DNA from: Cytophagaceae bacterium
Lineage (GTDB): Bacteria > Bacteroidota > Bacteroidia > Cytophagales > Spirosomataceae
Reading direction: 5' to 3'
NCBI GenBank assembly: GCA_947459055.1
Contig: CANHCG010000004.1
Location: forward strand, 1-17,679
DNA: 17,679 bases
The notes under the pieces are model-generated. The model was not told where the DNA came from. It saw only the letters and a program-made list of their open reading frames with translations, and did no database searches. Both the position numbers and the translations under genes were made by a program. Every line of letters starts with the position of its first letter. Within the stretch, counting starts at the first letter, position 1. Below are positions 9,691 through 17,679 of this stretch, piece after piece.

Positions 9691-9698
9691 CAAAATTA
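9691..9698 (-). promoter_or_regulatory. Candidate aconitase -7 element TAATTTTG
   Basis: Read leftward, TAATTTTG matches TAnnTTTG exactly and lies about 28 bases before the aconitase ATG, giving a predicted leader near 22 bases. The nearest TTG (9713-9711) is only 12 bases upstream, which is shorter than usual for a -33 element. Confidence 0.4.
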
Positions 9699-9764
9699 AT
9701 AGATTAGGTTCAATTTTGCCACTAATTATAAATATGATTTCCTTTGCGATTTATTTTTAGGAAA

Positions 9765-9792
9765 TTTGTCAGACTGAGTATCACTATTTTTA
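9765..9792 (+). promoter_or_regulatory. Candidate promoter of the second DUF5686-like gene
   Basis: TTTG at 9765-9768 is followed after 16 bases by TATTTTTA (9785-9792), which matches seven of the eight positions of TAnnTTTG. The predicted transcript start would fall near 9799, only a few bases before the TTG start codon at 9806. Confidence 0.35.
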
Positions 9793-9805
9793 TTAAGAAT
9801 TTGTT

Positions 9806-12112
9806 TTGAGCCCAATTAAAGCTACTATTCTTCTGGTATTGATGTTGCTTTCATGGGGGCTTCCTGGTTTTTCACAGGGAAATAAGATTGATTCGATTGT
9901 CCAACATGCCATTTTAGTCGCACCAAGTCACAGTGCTGCCATCAGTCGAGTTAAGTTTCGAGTACAAAATTTAGAAAAAGCGAGATTCTCCAAATTTGTG
10001 GGCATCGGCAAAGCAAGACTTCTTAAAAGAGAAGGGATCAAGGAAGCCCAATGGTATGGAAATGAAACTATTTCAAACGTTTCGCTGGGTAGTCTTAGCC
10101 AAATGCTTCATGAAATAACGTATCAAAAGGCCTATCGTAAAGATCAATCAAAACCTACCTTATTTTTTTGGCCAGATTTTTACCAAGATTATGTGGGTAC
10201 GCAATGTGTTTCCCCTTTTAACTTTCAAGCTCAGGATTTTTATCAATTTACGCATCTATCTGATACCTTGATACAGGGCCAAGCCTGCGTCAATGTGAAA
10301 GTTGAACCTAAATTCCAAGCAGATCGCTTATTTTCGGGTGTAATGACTTTATCGGTAGACGGTTGGCTTGTTCGTTGGCTCGGCCACATCCTTTCAGATG
10401 ATATTCGATATGAGATGGATTTGCAACATCGATTTTTTAATCAAACTTGGTTGCCCTCCCAAGCCCTTATTTCGGTTTATGGAGGAGTTTTGGGCATAGA
10501 AGGCGAATACAAGTTGCAAGAAAAGGTAATCGGCACCTATGAAGAGTGGAACCATGATCCTTCCTATTTCAAACGACCGAAGCAAGCGAAAGAAATATTA
10601 AATATCTCAGAAAGGGTTTTTGATGAGGTTTTTGCATCCCAGTTAATTGATAACCTTCACCAAGGCCTCTTAAGGAAATGGAAACAAAGGCCCCAATCGG
10701 ATGATTTAGCCATCGATTCGGTTCGATTTAATCTGTCAAATCAGGACGAAGTACATCAAATAGATCCTTTTATTGGTGAAATAGCTGAATCCACTATTGA
10801 AACGGCTATTGCATCCTATGACCTATTGCCTAAAAATGCATTCAATCCTAGCCAATTGATTTTGAGTAAATCATTTTATTTTGGTCAACGAAAAAACAAT
10901 TATTATCCTTTTGAAATTTATTATAAATCACCTGTTTTTGATGCCAATTTTAATACGGCGGAAGGTTTTGTTGTTAATTCTGCCGTGGTTTTTCGAAAGC
11001 GATGGGCGCGCTATCATTTTTTAGAGACAGAATTTTTAGGTAGAAGGTCATTTGGTTTAAATCGAAATACAGGTTTTGTACGAGCTCGTTATAAAACAGA
11101 AACCTTTGAAATTCAGGCGATGCAGGGGGATTATGTTGCCCAATTTCATCCAGATAATACCATTTCTCCGGAAATGAATTCCTTGTCTTCCCTTCTTTTG
11201 AAAAACAATCAAATGAAAATTTACCGAAAGGAATTTTGGAATTTATCCTTGCTCAACAGGTTTTCTTCTCGCTTTTATGCCAAAGCATTGTTTGAATCTT
11301 CCCGACAAAGCCAAATGGATAATTCTACGAATTATTATTGGGTGAATTTCTTGAATCGAAAATTTAGCGGGAACAATCCAACAAACGCAGAATATACAAA
11401 AGAGGGTTTTGATACCCATTATTCCTTTATTTCACAATTTCAACTGGGTTTTAGGCCTTTTTTAGATTATTCTTATGAGAATAACCAGCGGCTTAATGAA
11501 TGGAGTTCATCTCCCTTAATTGTATTTAAATACCGCGCTGGTTGGCCTACCCTATTTAAATCCGCGGTGAATTTCCAACTTTTCGAACTTTCATACCTAC
11601 AGAACATTTCCCTATCTCCTTGGATTAAAACAGGTGTTATTTTCAATGCGGGAACATTTATTGGCGATAAACCTGTCTATTTTCAAGATTTTAAACATTT
11701 CAATGGAGGGCTGAATTTACTTCAAACTAGTGAAATGTTAGCCTCTCACCGATTGGTGGGCTATTATCAGAATCTTACGAGCGGAGCAAATCAACGCCTA
11801 AATGTGAATCATTATGCCTTTAGTACCGCAGGTAATTATCTAGAGGCCTTATCTCAATTCCAATTTTCAAATTTATGGTTGAAACCCTTGTTAGGATATA
11901 AACAACTCTACGTTAAGGAAATACTAATTGCGAATGCCTATTACATCCATAACCAAAGGCTATATTATAATGAAATTGGGTATGGCTTAGATGGCGTGTT
12001 TAAAGTTTTGCGATTGGAGGGGATTGCTAATTTTTCGAATGGGAAATTTAATTACATCGGATTTCGGATAAATATTAATTCTAGGATACGGATTGGAAAT
12101 ATTCCTGATTAA
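9806..12112 (+). CDS. DUF5686-like outer-membrane protein lacking the N-terminal domain
   Basis: The 768-residue product opens with a signal peptide (MSPIKATILLVLMLLSWGLP, then GFSQ). The mature part starts directly in the DUF5686 region: VSPFNFQAQDFYQF and PKFQADRLFSGVMTLSVDGW align by eye with SPLSPNAFQYYRFQY and PKSSFQDLFDGTLSVVEDTW of the protein at 656. The second half is a beta-strand-rich barrel-like region that includes DANFNTAEGFVVNSAVVFRK. It lacks the CarboxypepD_reg-like domain and most of the charged linker of its paralogue. It has exactly two cysteines, C134 and C161, which could form a disulphide. The start is TTG: an in-frame stop at 9794 rules out anything earlier, and the first ATG (9842) would cut the signal peptide short. 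The function is unknown; topA follows after 81 bases. Confidence 0.82.
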   Translation: MSPIKATILLVLMLLSWGLPGFSQGNKIDSIVQHAILVAPSHSAAISRVKFRVQNLEKARFSKFVGIGKARLLKREGIKEAQWYGNETISNVSLGSLSQMLHEITYQKAYRKDQSKPTLFFWPDFYQDYVGTQCVSPFNFQAQDFYQFTHLSDTLIQGQACVNVKVEPKFQADRLFSGVMTLSVDGWLVRWLGHILSDDIRYEMDLQHRFFNQTWLPSQALISVYGGVLGIEGEYKLQEKVIGTYEEWNHDPSYFKRPKQAKEILNISERVFDEVFASQLIDNLHQGLLRKWKQRPQSDDLAIDSVRFNLSNQDEVHQIDPFIGEIAESTIETAIASYDLLPKNAFNPSQLILSKSFYFGQRKNNYYPFEIYYKSPVFDANFNTAEGFVVNSAVVFRKRWARYHFLETEFLGRRSFGLNRNTGFVRARYKTETFEIQAMQGDYVAQFHPDNTISPEMNSLSSLLLKNNQMKIYRKEFWNLSLLNRFSSRFYAKALFESSRQSQMDNSTNYYWVNFLNRKFSGNNPTNAEYTKEGFDTHYSFISQFQLGFRPFLDYSYENNQRLNEWSSSPLIVFKYRAGWPTLFKSAVNFQLFELSYLQNISLSPWIKTGVIFNAGTFIGDKPVYFQDFKHFNGGLNLLQTSEMLASHRLVGYYQNLTSGANQRLNVNHYAFSTAGNYLEALSQFQFSNLWLKPLLGYKQLYVKEILIANAYYIHNQRLYYNEIGYGLDGVFKVLRLEGIANFSNGKFNYIGFRININSRIRIGNIPD

Positions 12113-12148
12113 ATAATTTTTTATGTGTGCAAATACGTTTTAAGCACT

Positions 12149-12156
12149 TATATTTG
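12149..12156 (+). promoter_or_regulatory. Candidate topA promoter -7 element TATATTTG
   Basis: TATATTTG is an exact TAnnTTTG match, 37 bases before the topA ATG, with a predicted start near 12163. The position 19 bases upstream has TGTG rather than TTG, so the -33 element is weak. It suggests that topA-folD can be transcribed apart from the preceding gene. Confidence 0.45.
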
Positions 12157-12193
12157 AGGTCATTTTTAAAATTAATCCTTTCAATCCCCTATA

Positions 12194-14683
12194 ATGGCAA
12201 AAAATTTAGTCATCGTTGAGTCCCCAGCCAAAGCCAAAACCATAGAAGGTTATTTAGGTAAAGACTTTATTGTTAAGTCTTCGTTTGGGCACGTACGTGA
12301 TTTGCCAACCAAAGGGGATAAAGCCATCGATATCGAAAATGGGTTCACTCCTACTTATGTAGTTTCGGCCGATAAAACAAAAGTTATTTCAGAATTAAAG
12401 AGTTTAGCCAAATCCTCTGAAGAAGTTTGGTTAGCTACTGACGATGACCGTGAAGGAGAATCCATTTCTTGGCATTTAAAAGAAGCTTTAGGCCTTAAAG
12501 CAAATACTAAACGAATCGTTTTTAGAGAAATCACCAAACCGGCTATTTTAAATGCGATTCAGCATCCGAGGGAAATTGACATGGATTTGGTGAATGCCCA
12601 ACAAGCCCGTCGGATCATGGATCGATTAATCGGTTTTGAATTATCGCCTGTTCTTTGGTCCAAAGTGCAAAAAGGCTTATCGGCCGGTCGGGTTCAATCC
12701 GTAGCCGTCCGTTTAATCGTGGAGCGGGAACGTGAAATCGAAAACCACGAAAGTGTAGCGGCTTTTAAAGTGGCTGCGCTTTTTGATCTGCCAGGCAAAA
12801 AGGTTTTAAAAGCTGAATTGTCTAAGTCATTCGCCAAAGAAAATGATGCCCTTAGCTTTTTAAAATCTTGTGTAGGAGCTGAATTCAGTATCAAAGATTT
12901 AGAAACAAAACCGGCTAAAAAAACACCAGCGCCGCCATTTACGACATCGACACTCCAACAAGAAGCCTCCCGGAAATTAGGTTTTGCTGTGGCCACCACC
13001 ATGTCCATCGCACAAAAACTATATGAATCAGGGCGTATCTCTTACATGAGAACGGATTCGACTATGCTTTCTCAAGAAGCAAGGGATAAAGCCAAAGCGG
13101 CCATTGAAACCGCCTATGGGAGCCAATATCACCATGCGCGTCAGTTTAAAACAAAATCGGAAAGTGCTCAAGAAGCACACGAAGCCATTCGACCAACGGA
13201 TTTTGAAACAAGTACTATTTTCGGAGATGCCCGTGAAAAGCGATTATACGAGTTGATTTGGAAGCGAGCCATTGCCTCACAAATGGCGGATGCGAAAATT
13301 GAACGCACGATTGCCCATATTAATATAAGTACGAATAAAGAAGTTCTTGTCGCGACTGGTGAGGTTATTGCATTTGAAGGATTTTTGAAGGCTTATTTGG
13401 AAGGAAAGGATGAGGAGGAAGAGGATGAAAATAAGGATATGTTGCCGCCCCTTGCGATCGGGCAGGTATTGGATTTAAATGAATTAAAAGCGCAAGAGCG
13501 ATTTACACGCCCTGCCGCGCGCTATACAGAAGCTAGTCTGGTGAAGGCTTTGGAAGAAAAGGGAATTGGTCGGCCTTCTACTTATGCACCTACCATCTCA
13601 ACCATCATTAAGCGTGCTTATGTGGTCAAAGAAGATCGTGATGGGCGTTCCAGGGAATTTCAAACCTGGGTTTTAAAGGATGATGAAATCTCAGGATCTA
13701 AAAACACAGAAATTGTAGGTACGGAGAAGGCTAAATTATTTCCTACCCATATTGGGACTTTAGTGACTGATTTTTTAGTTGATAATTTTGTGGATGTGGT
13801 GGATTATAAATTCACGGCCGACATGGAAGATGAGTTTGATAATGTTGCAAAAGGCAAATTAGAGTGGAAAATTTTGATGAAAAGTTTTTATTCGAGTTTT
13901 CATCAAACGATTGAGGATAGTAAATCGATTTCTCGGACTTCCGTTGGCGGTGGTCGTGAATTAGGTATAGATCCTGAATCTGGTCGCAAAATTTCAGTTC
14001 GACTAGGTAAGTTTGGTCCTTTTGTACAATTAGGTGAATCTGGTGAAGAGGAAAAACCTGTGTTTGCTAATTTAACTAAATCTCAAAACGTAGCCAGTCT
14101 ACAATTTGAGGAAGCCTTGGCTTTATTAGCTCGGCCTAAATTGCCTCGTGAAATTGGAATTCATGAAGATAAGCCTGTTATTATTGGAGCGGGGAAATTG
14201 GGACCTTACATTAAGTTTGATGGTAAATTCACCAGCATTCCCGAGTCTTTTGACCCCTTTACTATGGATTTAGCCTCGGCACTAGAGGTGATGGATTCGG
14301 CATTAAAAGCAGCAGAAGCGGATGGATTGGGTTATTTTGAGGATCAATTGCTAGAAACAGGCAAAGGTCGTTTTGGTCCTTATGTGAAGCACCATGGTAA
14401 ATATTATTCCTTAGGTAAAACAGATCAATTAACCTCCTTAACTCAAGAACGAGCCATCGAAATCATTTTGGCAAAAAGGAATATGGAAGCGAATAAATTC
14501 ATTAAGGAATTCGCTGAAAATGAGGCAGTTAAAATCGTAAATGGGATGTATGGGCCCTATATTCAGATAGGAAAAAGAAATGTAAAAATTCCAAAAGGAA
14601 CAGAGCCAGCCTCGTTGACCTTAGAGGAATGTTTGGCCTTGGGCGATGCGGCACCAGCACCTAAAAAAGCACGTAAAAAATAA
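12194..14683 (+). CDS. topA: DNA topoisomerase I (type IA)
   Basis: The 829-residue enzyme relaxes negative supercoils by cutting and passing one DNA strand. The N-terminal TOPRIM domain has [15 protein letters not shown] and the acidic triad TDDDREGE (D83, D85, E87). The active-site tyrosine is Y284 in [11 protein letters not shown], and [12 protein letters not shown] follows in the central domain. The C-terminus has no zinc-finger cysteine sets: only two cysteines occur in the whole chain, in SFLKSC and EECLAL. Instead there are four GxxGPY/F repeats beginning near residues 605, 667, 725 and 784, about 60 residues apart, of the topoisomerase C-terminal repeat type, then a Lys/Ala-rich tail (PKKARKK). 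An acidic run ([14 protein letters not shown]) lies mid-protein. It is 11 bases upstream of folD, so the two form an operon. Confidence 0.97.
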   Translation: MAKNLVIVESPAKAKTIEGYLGKDFIVKSSFGHVRDLPTKGDKAIDIENGFTPTYVVSADKTKVISELKSLAKSSEEVWLATDDDREGESISWHLKEALGLKANTKRIVFREITKPAILNAIQHPREIDMDLVNAQQARRIMDRLIGFELSPVLWSKVQKGLSAGRVQSVAVRLIVEREREIENHESVAAFKVAALFDLPGKKVLKAELSKSFAKENDALSFLKSCVGAEFSIKDLETKPAKKTPAPPFTTSTLQQEASRKLGFAVATTMSIAQKLYESGRISYMRTDSTMLSQEARDKAKAAIETAYGSQYHHARQFKTKSESAQEAHEAIRPTDFETSTIFGDAREKRLYELIWKRAIASQMADAKIERTIAHINISTNKEVLVATGEVIAFEGFLKAYLEGKDEEEEDENKDMLPPLAIGQVLDLNELKAQERFTRPAARYTEASLVKALEEKGIGRPSTYAPTISTIIKRAYVVKEDRDGRSREFQTWVLKDDEISGSKNTEIVGTEKAKLFPTHIGTLVTDFLVDNFVDVVDYKFTADMEDEFDNVAKGKLEWKILMKSFYSSFHQTIEDSKSISRTSVGGGRELGIDPESGRKISVRLGKFGPFVQLGESGEEEKPVFANLTKSQNVASLQFEEALALLARPKLPREIGIHEDKPVIIGAGKLGPYIKFDGKFTSIPESFDPFTMDLASALEVMDSALKAAEADGLGYFEDQLLETGKGRFGPYVKHHGKYYSLGKTDQLTSLTQERAIEIILAKRNMEANKFIKEFAENEAVKIVNGMYGPYIQIGKRNVKIPKGTEPASLTLEECLALGDAAPAPKKARKK

Positions 14684-14694
14684 ATTGGATTAAC

Positions 14695-15585
14695 ATGGGT
14701 CAAATTATTGACGGAAAAATGGTGGCTGAATCGATGAAAGCGTCGATTGCGGCTGAGGTACAGGAATTAATTTCTTCAGGCAAAAGGGCGCCTCATTTGG
14801 TGGCTATTTTGGTTGGGAATAATGGTGCTTCTGAAACATATGTAGCTAATAAGGTCAAATCTTGTGAAGAATTAGGTTTTGCTTCTACCCTTTTGCGTTT
14901 TCCCCCAAGCATTACCGAAGATGAATTATTACAAGCTGTCCAAGATGTCAATGCTAATGAAGGCATGGATGGTTTGATTGTCCAATTGCCGTTGCCAGAT
15001 CATATTAATCCTGATAAAGTTATGGAAACCATCGATCCTGCGAAGGATGTGGATGGATTTCATCCCATTAATATTGGCCGGATGGCGAAAGGTCTTCCCG
15101 CCTATATTTCAGCTACACCTCAAGGGGTATTAGATTTATTAGCTTATTATCAAATTGAAACTGCTGGAAAACATTGTGTGGTGGTAGGCAGGAGCCAAAT
15201 TGTCGGTTTACCTATGTCCATTTTAATGCAAAGGAATCATCCGGTGGGAAATTGCACCGTGACCTTGACACATTCAAGAACGAAGAATTTGGTGGAGATG
15301 TGCCAACAAGCGGATATTTTAATCGCAGCCCTCGGAAAACCCGAATTTATCACAGCAGAACATGTGAAACCAGGCGCAGTGATTATTGATGTAGGCCTTA
15401 CCCGCGTGGAGGATCCCACGAAAAAATCAGGATTCGCCCTAAAGGGAGATGTTTTATTTGATGATGTATTCGAAAAATGTGCTTACATCACCCCCGTTCC
15501 GAAAGGTGTAGGTCCGATGACTATCGTGTCTTTGATGAAAAATACCTTGTTATCTGCCAAAGGGCAAATTTATCCTAAATCTTAA
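14695..15585 (+). CDS. folD: Bifunctional methylenetetrahydrofolate dehydrogenase / methenyltetrahydrofolate cyclohydrolase
   Basis: The 296-residue cytoplasmic enzyme interconverts 5,10-methylene-, 5,10-methenyl- and 10-formyl-tetrahydrofolate, normally with NADP, and supplies one-carbon units for purines and formyl-Met-tRNA. Visible family marks are the catalytic segment [16 protein letters not shown], with Y49 and the general-base lysine K53, [12 protein letters not shown], the [13 protein letters not shown] block, the nucleotide-binding [17 protein letters not shown], and [19 protein letters not shown] at the end. The length is close to the E. coli protein (288). It follows topA by 11 bases, and the start ATG has no Shine-Dalgarno sequence. 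Its stop codon touches the stop codon of the convergent methyltransferase gene. Confidence 0.97.
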   Translation: MGQIIDGKMVAESMKASIAAEVQELISSGKRAPHLVAILVGNNGASETYVANKVKSCEELGFASTLLRFPPSITEDELLQAVQDVNANEGMDGLIVQLPLPDHINPDKVMETIDPAKDVDGFHPINIGRMAKGLPAYISATPQGVLDLLAYYQIETAGKHCVVVGRSQIVGLPMSILMQRNHPVGNCTVTLTHSRTKNLVEMCQQADILIAALGKPEFITAEHVKPGAVIIDVGLTRVEDPTKKSGFALKGDVLFDDVFEKCAYITPVPKGVGPMTIVSLMKNTLLSAKGQIYPKS

Positions 15586-16491
15586 TTAAGCTTGGTATAA
15601 ATAGCGATGAAAAACCCCTAATGGGAGTTTTTTGTCGTAACTATCACATAGATATAATTCACCTGATTCTGCATTTTCCGGCACATTAAAGATGCCATTC
15701 ATCAGATTTTCGACGACCAAAGTTGAAAATCCTAGGGAATATACATTGGTTAATAAGATATGTTCTTTAGGATCTAGTATTTCTTTGACTGATCGAAGCA
15801 TTTCATCGATTTGTTCTTCTAAAACCCATTTTTCACCATCAGGTCCACGACCATAGGCCGGCGGATCTAATAATATACCTTGATAGAAATTTCCACGGCG
15901 TGCTTCTCTTTTGACGAATTTTAGGGCGTCTTCGGCCATCCAACGAATCGAATCCAATTTCGACACTTCCATATTTTCCCTTGCCCAAGAAAGTACAGGT
16001 TTTACGGAGTCCACATGGGTAACATCAGCTCCCATTTGTCGGCAAACTAAACTAGCCCCGCCTGTGTAGGCAAATAGATTCAATAATTTTGGTTTGGGTG
16101 TTTTTAAGAGAGGAATTTTTTCGGCTAAAAATTCCCAATTGGAAGCTTGCTCAGGGAATAGCCCAACATGTTTAAACGATGAAAGTGATATTTTGAATTG
16201 CAAATCCAAGGATGGCGACTGATAAGGCAAAAACCATTTTTCTGGTACACCTTTTTTTATTTCCCAAAGTCCTCGTTCGGTACTTCCTTTTTCCTTTTTA
16301 AAATGGGCATTAGCCTTAGTTGTCCAAAATTCTTCCGATAATGATTTTGACCAAAGCGCTTGAGGTTCAGGTCTTCTGACACAAAATTCACCAAATTGTT
16401 CTAATTTTTCGAAACCTCCTGAATCGATTAATTCGTAATTTTTATTCCAATGTTTTGGACTATCGATAGAAATGTATTGGTCTTTTTCCAA
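15586..16491 (-). CDS. Class I SAM-dependent methyltransferase, RlmI/COG1092-like
   Basis: The 301-residue product has the Rossmann-type SAM-binding motif I LNLFAYTGGASLVCRQMGA, an acidic residue at the end of the next strand (THVDSV), and motif IV DPPAYGRG. The N-terminal part has FEKLEQFGEFCVRRPEPQAL and LPYQSPSLDLQFKISLSSFK. This matches the COG1092 group that includes the 23S rRNA cytosine methyltransferase RlmI, but at 301 residues it lacks the N-terminal PUA domain of the roughly 396-residue RlmI. RNA methylation is therefore likely but the target base is unknown. The start is a TTG at 16491, and no ATG or GTG is available near the family N-terminus. It begins 3 bases after the stop of the upstream gene, suggesting translational coupling. 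Its 3' end abuts folD with no gap. Confidence 0.88.
   Translation of the reverse strand: MEKDQYISIDSPKHWNKNYELIDSGGFEKLEQFGEFCVRRPEPQALWSKSLSEEFWTTKANAHFKKEKGSTERGLWEIKKGVPEKWFLPYQSPSLDLQFKISLSSFKHVGLFPEQASNWEFLAEKIPLLKTPKPKLLNLFAYTGGASLVCRQMGADVTHVDSVKPVLSWARENMEVSKLDSIRWMAEDALKFVKREARRGNFYQGILLDPPAYGRGPDGEKWVLEEQIDEMLRSVKEILDPKEHILLTNVYSLGFSTLVVENLMNGIFNVPENAESGELYLCDSYDKKLPLGVFHRYLYQA
15610..15633 (+). terminator. Terminator-like hairpin for folD inside the methyltransferase 3' end
   Basis: AAAAACCCC (15610-15618) pairs with GGAGTTTTT (15624-15632) with one C-A mismatch around a TAATG loop, ending in a six-T run at 15628-15633 when read rightward. It is 24 bases beyond the folD stop and lies within the last codons of the convergent methyltransferase gene. 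Read leftward it also has a T-run, but there translating ribosomes would cover it. Confidence 0.5.
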
Positions 16492-16494
16492 GGC

Positions 16495-17679
16495 TTATGG
16501 CTTAAATTCAATTTTATTAAGATAGAACACGCTTCTTCTACCTTCTTCGTCATTACTAATGCTTTGGTACCCGTTGGCAATAAAATACGGCCCATACCAA
16601 TAATTCAAATTAGATTTCACCGTTCTTCTCACCTTATCACCCTCATTTTCAGTTTCAATTTGTTGAACGCGTTCGGTTTCGGTCTTGCCTTGTTGGCTTA
16701 TAATTTTGCTTATGATTTGATTCCCCTGGTTGTAAGACAATACAACTTGATCATTTAACACAGAGGCTTTAATCTTTTGGGTTAATTTGTCTTCTTTGGT
16801 ATCTCCTAAATCGATGCAATGATCCCATAATAAATTACCGTCTTTGTCTAATTCTGCGATGACTGCGTGGGTGTAAATCCAACCATCAAATTGCTGGGAA
16901 TTACTGTAAGAACTGTAACCCCGATACCCCCAGGGGCTATAATAGCTAGAAAAAGGCGAATAAAGGCCGTAATTTCCATAGCCCCAGCGATAGGGATTTA
17001 TCATATTCCAATAAGGAGAATACAAGCCGCCCATTCCACCCAATCCGCCGAGCAACATGCCTCCATAAGGGTTGAAATTATTGTATCGGTAATCCGGATA
17101 AAATGCTTCGGCAATAATTAAATAATTATCACCCTTTTTCATGATATCATGCATGAGCAAACGATAATCCAATCGCAAATCCTCTCCTTTTGTCTCCTTT
17201 TCTTTTATTTTTTTCTCTTGACGCTCCTTTTGTTTCGGACTCAAAAAATTAAAGAAATCAGTGAATTTAGTAAAACTGTAATATTTAGCATTGATCGGAT
17301 TGCCATCGATAAACGAATTAAAATAAAGACCTTGGGAACTAGGCCCTTTGGCTGAACCAATGGTATTTTTATGGCCATAGGTACCAACAATTACCTGTAA
17401 TGAATCATTAATCTGATTAAGTTTTCCATTCATCATCGCGAATTCATCACTAGGGTTCATGACAACTTGACCAATTTGATTTCCGTCTTCATCAAAGGAT
17501 TTAACAACTAATTGATAATCTTTGGCTTTATTTCCGACGGAATAAGTGACGTTGACTTGTTGCTGCAGCGTATCCAAATCCATCGATTGAATTTCAGCTT
17601 GTCCCTTTACAACTGCTGGTAAAATCCTCGTTTTTCGTTCTTTTAAATTCGTAAAGAGGATTATGGGCAAATTATTAAC
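16495..17679 (-). CDS. Hypothetical protein with Gly/Tyr-rich segment, N-terminus beyond window
   Basis: The frame is open to the right edge (395 codons seen; the last in-window residues upstream are VNN), so the true start is outside; the TTG at 17670 is not persuasive. I do not recognise the family. The visible chain has a beta-rich first part (VNVTYSVGNKAKDYQLVVKS, SFDEDGNQIGQVVM), a Lys/Glu-rich helix (KERQEKKIKEKETKGED), then a Gly/Tyr/Pro/Ser-rich segment at 16897-17100 with YSP three times and GGLGGMGGLY, and a final beta-rich part (DGWIYTHAVIAELDKDGNLLWDHCIDL, RSVFYLNKIEFKP). The lines HAVIAELDKDGNLLW and VVKSFDEDGNQI look like strands of a propeller-like repeat protein, so an exported location is plausible but unproved. 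It is followed after 3 bases by the methyltransferase gene. Confidence 0.7.
   Translation of the reverse strand, partial: VNNLPIILFTNLKERKTRILPAVVKGQAEIQSMDLDTLQQQVNVTYSVGNKAKDYQLVVKSFDEDGNQIGQVVMNPSDEFAMMNGKLNQINDSLQVIVGTYGHKNTIGSAKGPSSQGLYFNSFIDGNPINAKYYSFTKFTDFFNFLSPKQKERQEKKIKEKETKGEDLRLDYRLLMHDIMKKGDNYLIIAEAFYPDYRYNNFNPYGGMLLGGLGGMGGLYSPYWNMINPYRWGYGNYGLYSPFSSYYSPWGYRGYSSYSNSQQFDGWIYTHAVIAELDKDGNLLWDHCIDLGDTKEDKLTQKIKASVLNDQVVLSYNQGNQIISKIISQQGKTETERVQQIETENEGDKVRRTVKSNLNYWYGPYFIANGYQSISNDEEGRRSVFYLNKIEFKP

Noticed and set aside
1..17679. A defence, mobile or otherwise new multi-gene system.
   Set aside because: No transposase, integrase, toxin-antitoxin, nuclease/ATPase pair, CRISPR repeat, biosynthetic cluster or direct-repeat boundary is visible. 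Nearly every gene belongs to a known core family, and composition is fairly even.

Overview
The window reads as an ordinary chromosomal segment of a low-GC, AT-rich member of the Bacteroidota, probably of the order Cytophagales (the order is inference). The signs are two DUF5686-type outer-membrane proteins, one with a CarboxypepD_reg-like N-terminal domain; a topoisomerase I without zinc fingers but with C-terminal GxxGPY repeats; a mitochondrial-type aconitase; the prs-rplY pair; start codons without Shine-Dalgarno sequences; and intergenic matches to the Bacteroidota -7 promoter element TAnnTTTG. No mobile element, CRISPR array, tRNA or rRNA gene is visible, and no spacer without a gene exceeds about 280 bases.

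Layout: (1) 1-576, minus: the N-terminal part of a class III PLP aminotransferase that runs off the left edge. (2) 656-5475, plus: a DUF5686 outer-membrane protein, then a membrane pyrophosphatase (hppA) closed by a strong terminator. (3) 5757-9662, minus: aconitase, PRPP synthetase (prs) and ribosomal protein L25 (rplY), transcribed in that order and ending at a second terminator. (4) 9806-15585, plus: a second, divergent DUF5686-like protein lacking the N-terminal domain, then topA and folD, the last two 11 bases apart. (5) 15586-17679, minus: an unrecognised protein with a Gly/Tyr-rich stretch, entering from the right edge, followed 3 bases later by an RlmI-like methyltransferase whose stop codon abuts that of folD.

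The genes are mainly housekeeping: the TCA cycle (aconitase), PRPP for nucleotide, His and Trp synthesis (prs), C1-folate metabolism (folD), PPi hydrolysis coupled to ion pumping (hppA, which removes the PPi made by biosynthetic reactions), DNA supercoiling (topA) and translation (rplY, perhaps the methyltransferase). I found no convincing new multi-gene system. The points most worth a second look are a 35-base hairpin-forming inverted repeat wrapped around the prs -7 box, a terminator-like hairpin inside the end of the methyltransferase gene at a zero-gap convergent junction, the two-cysteine DUF5686 paralogue, and the Gly/Tyr-rich segment of the rightmost protein.
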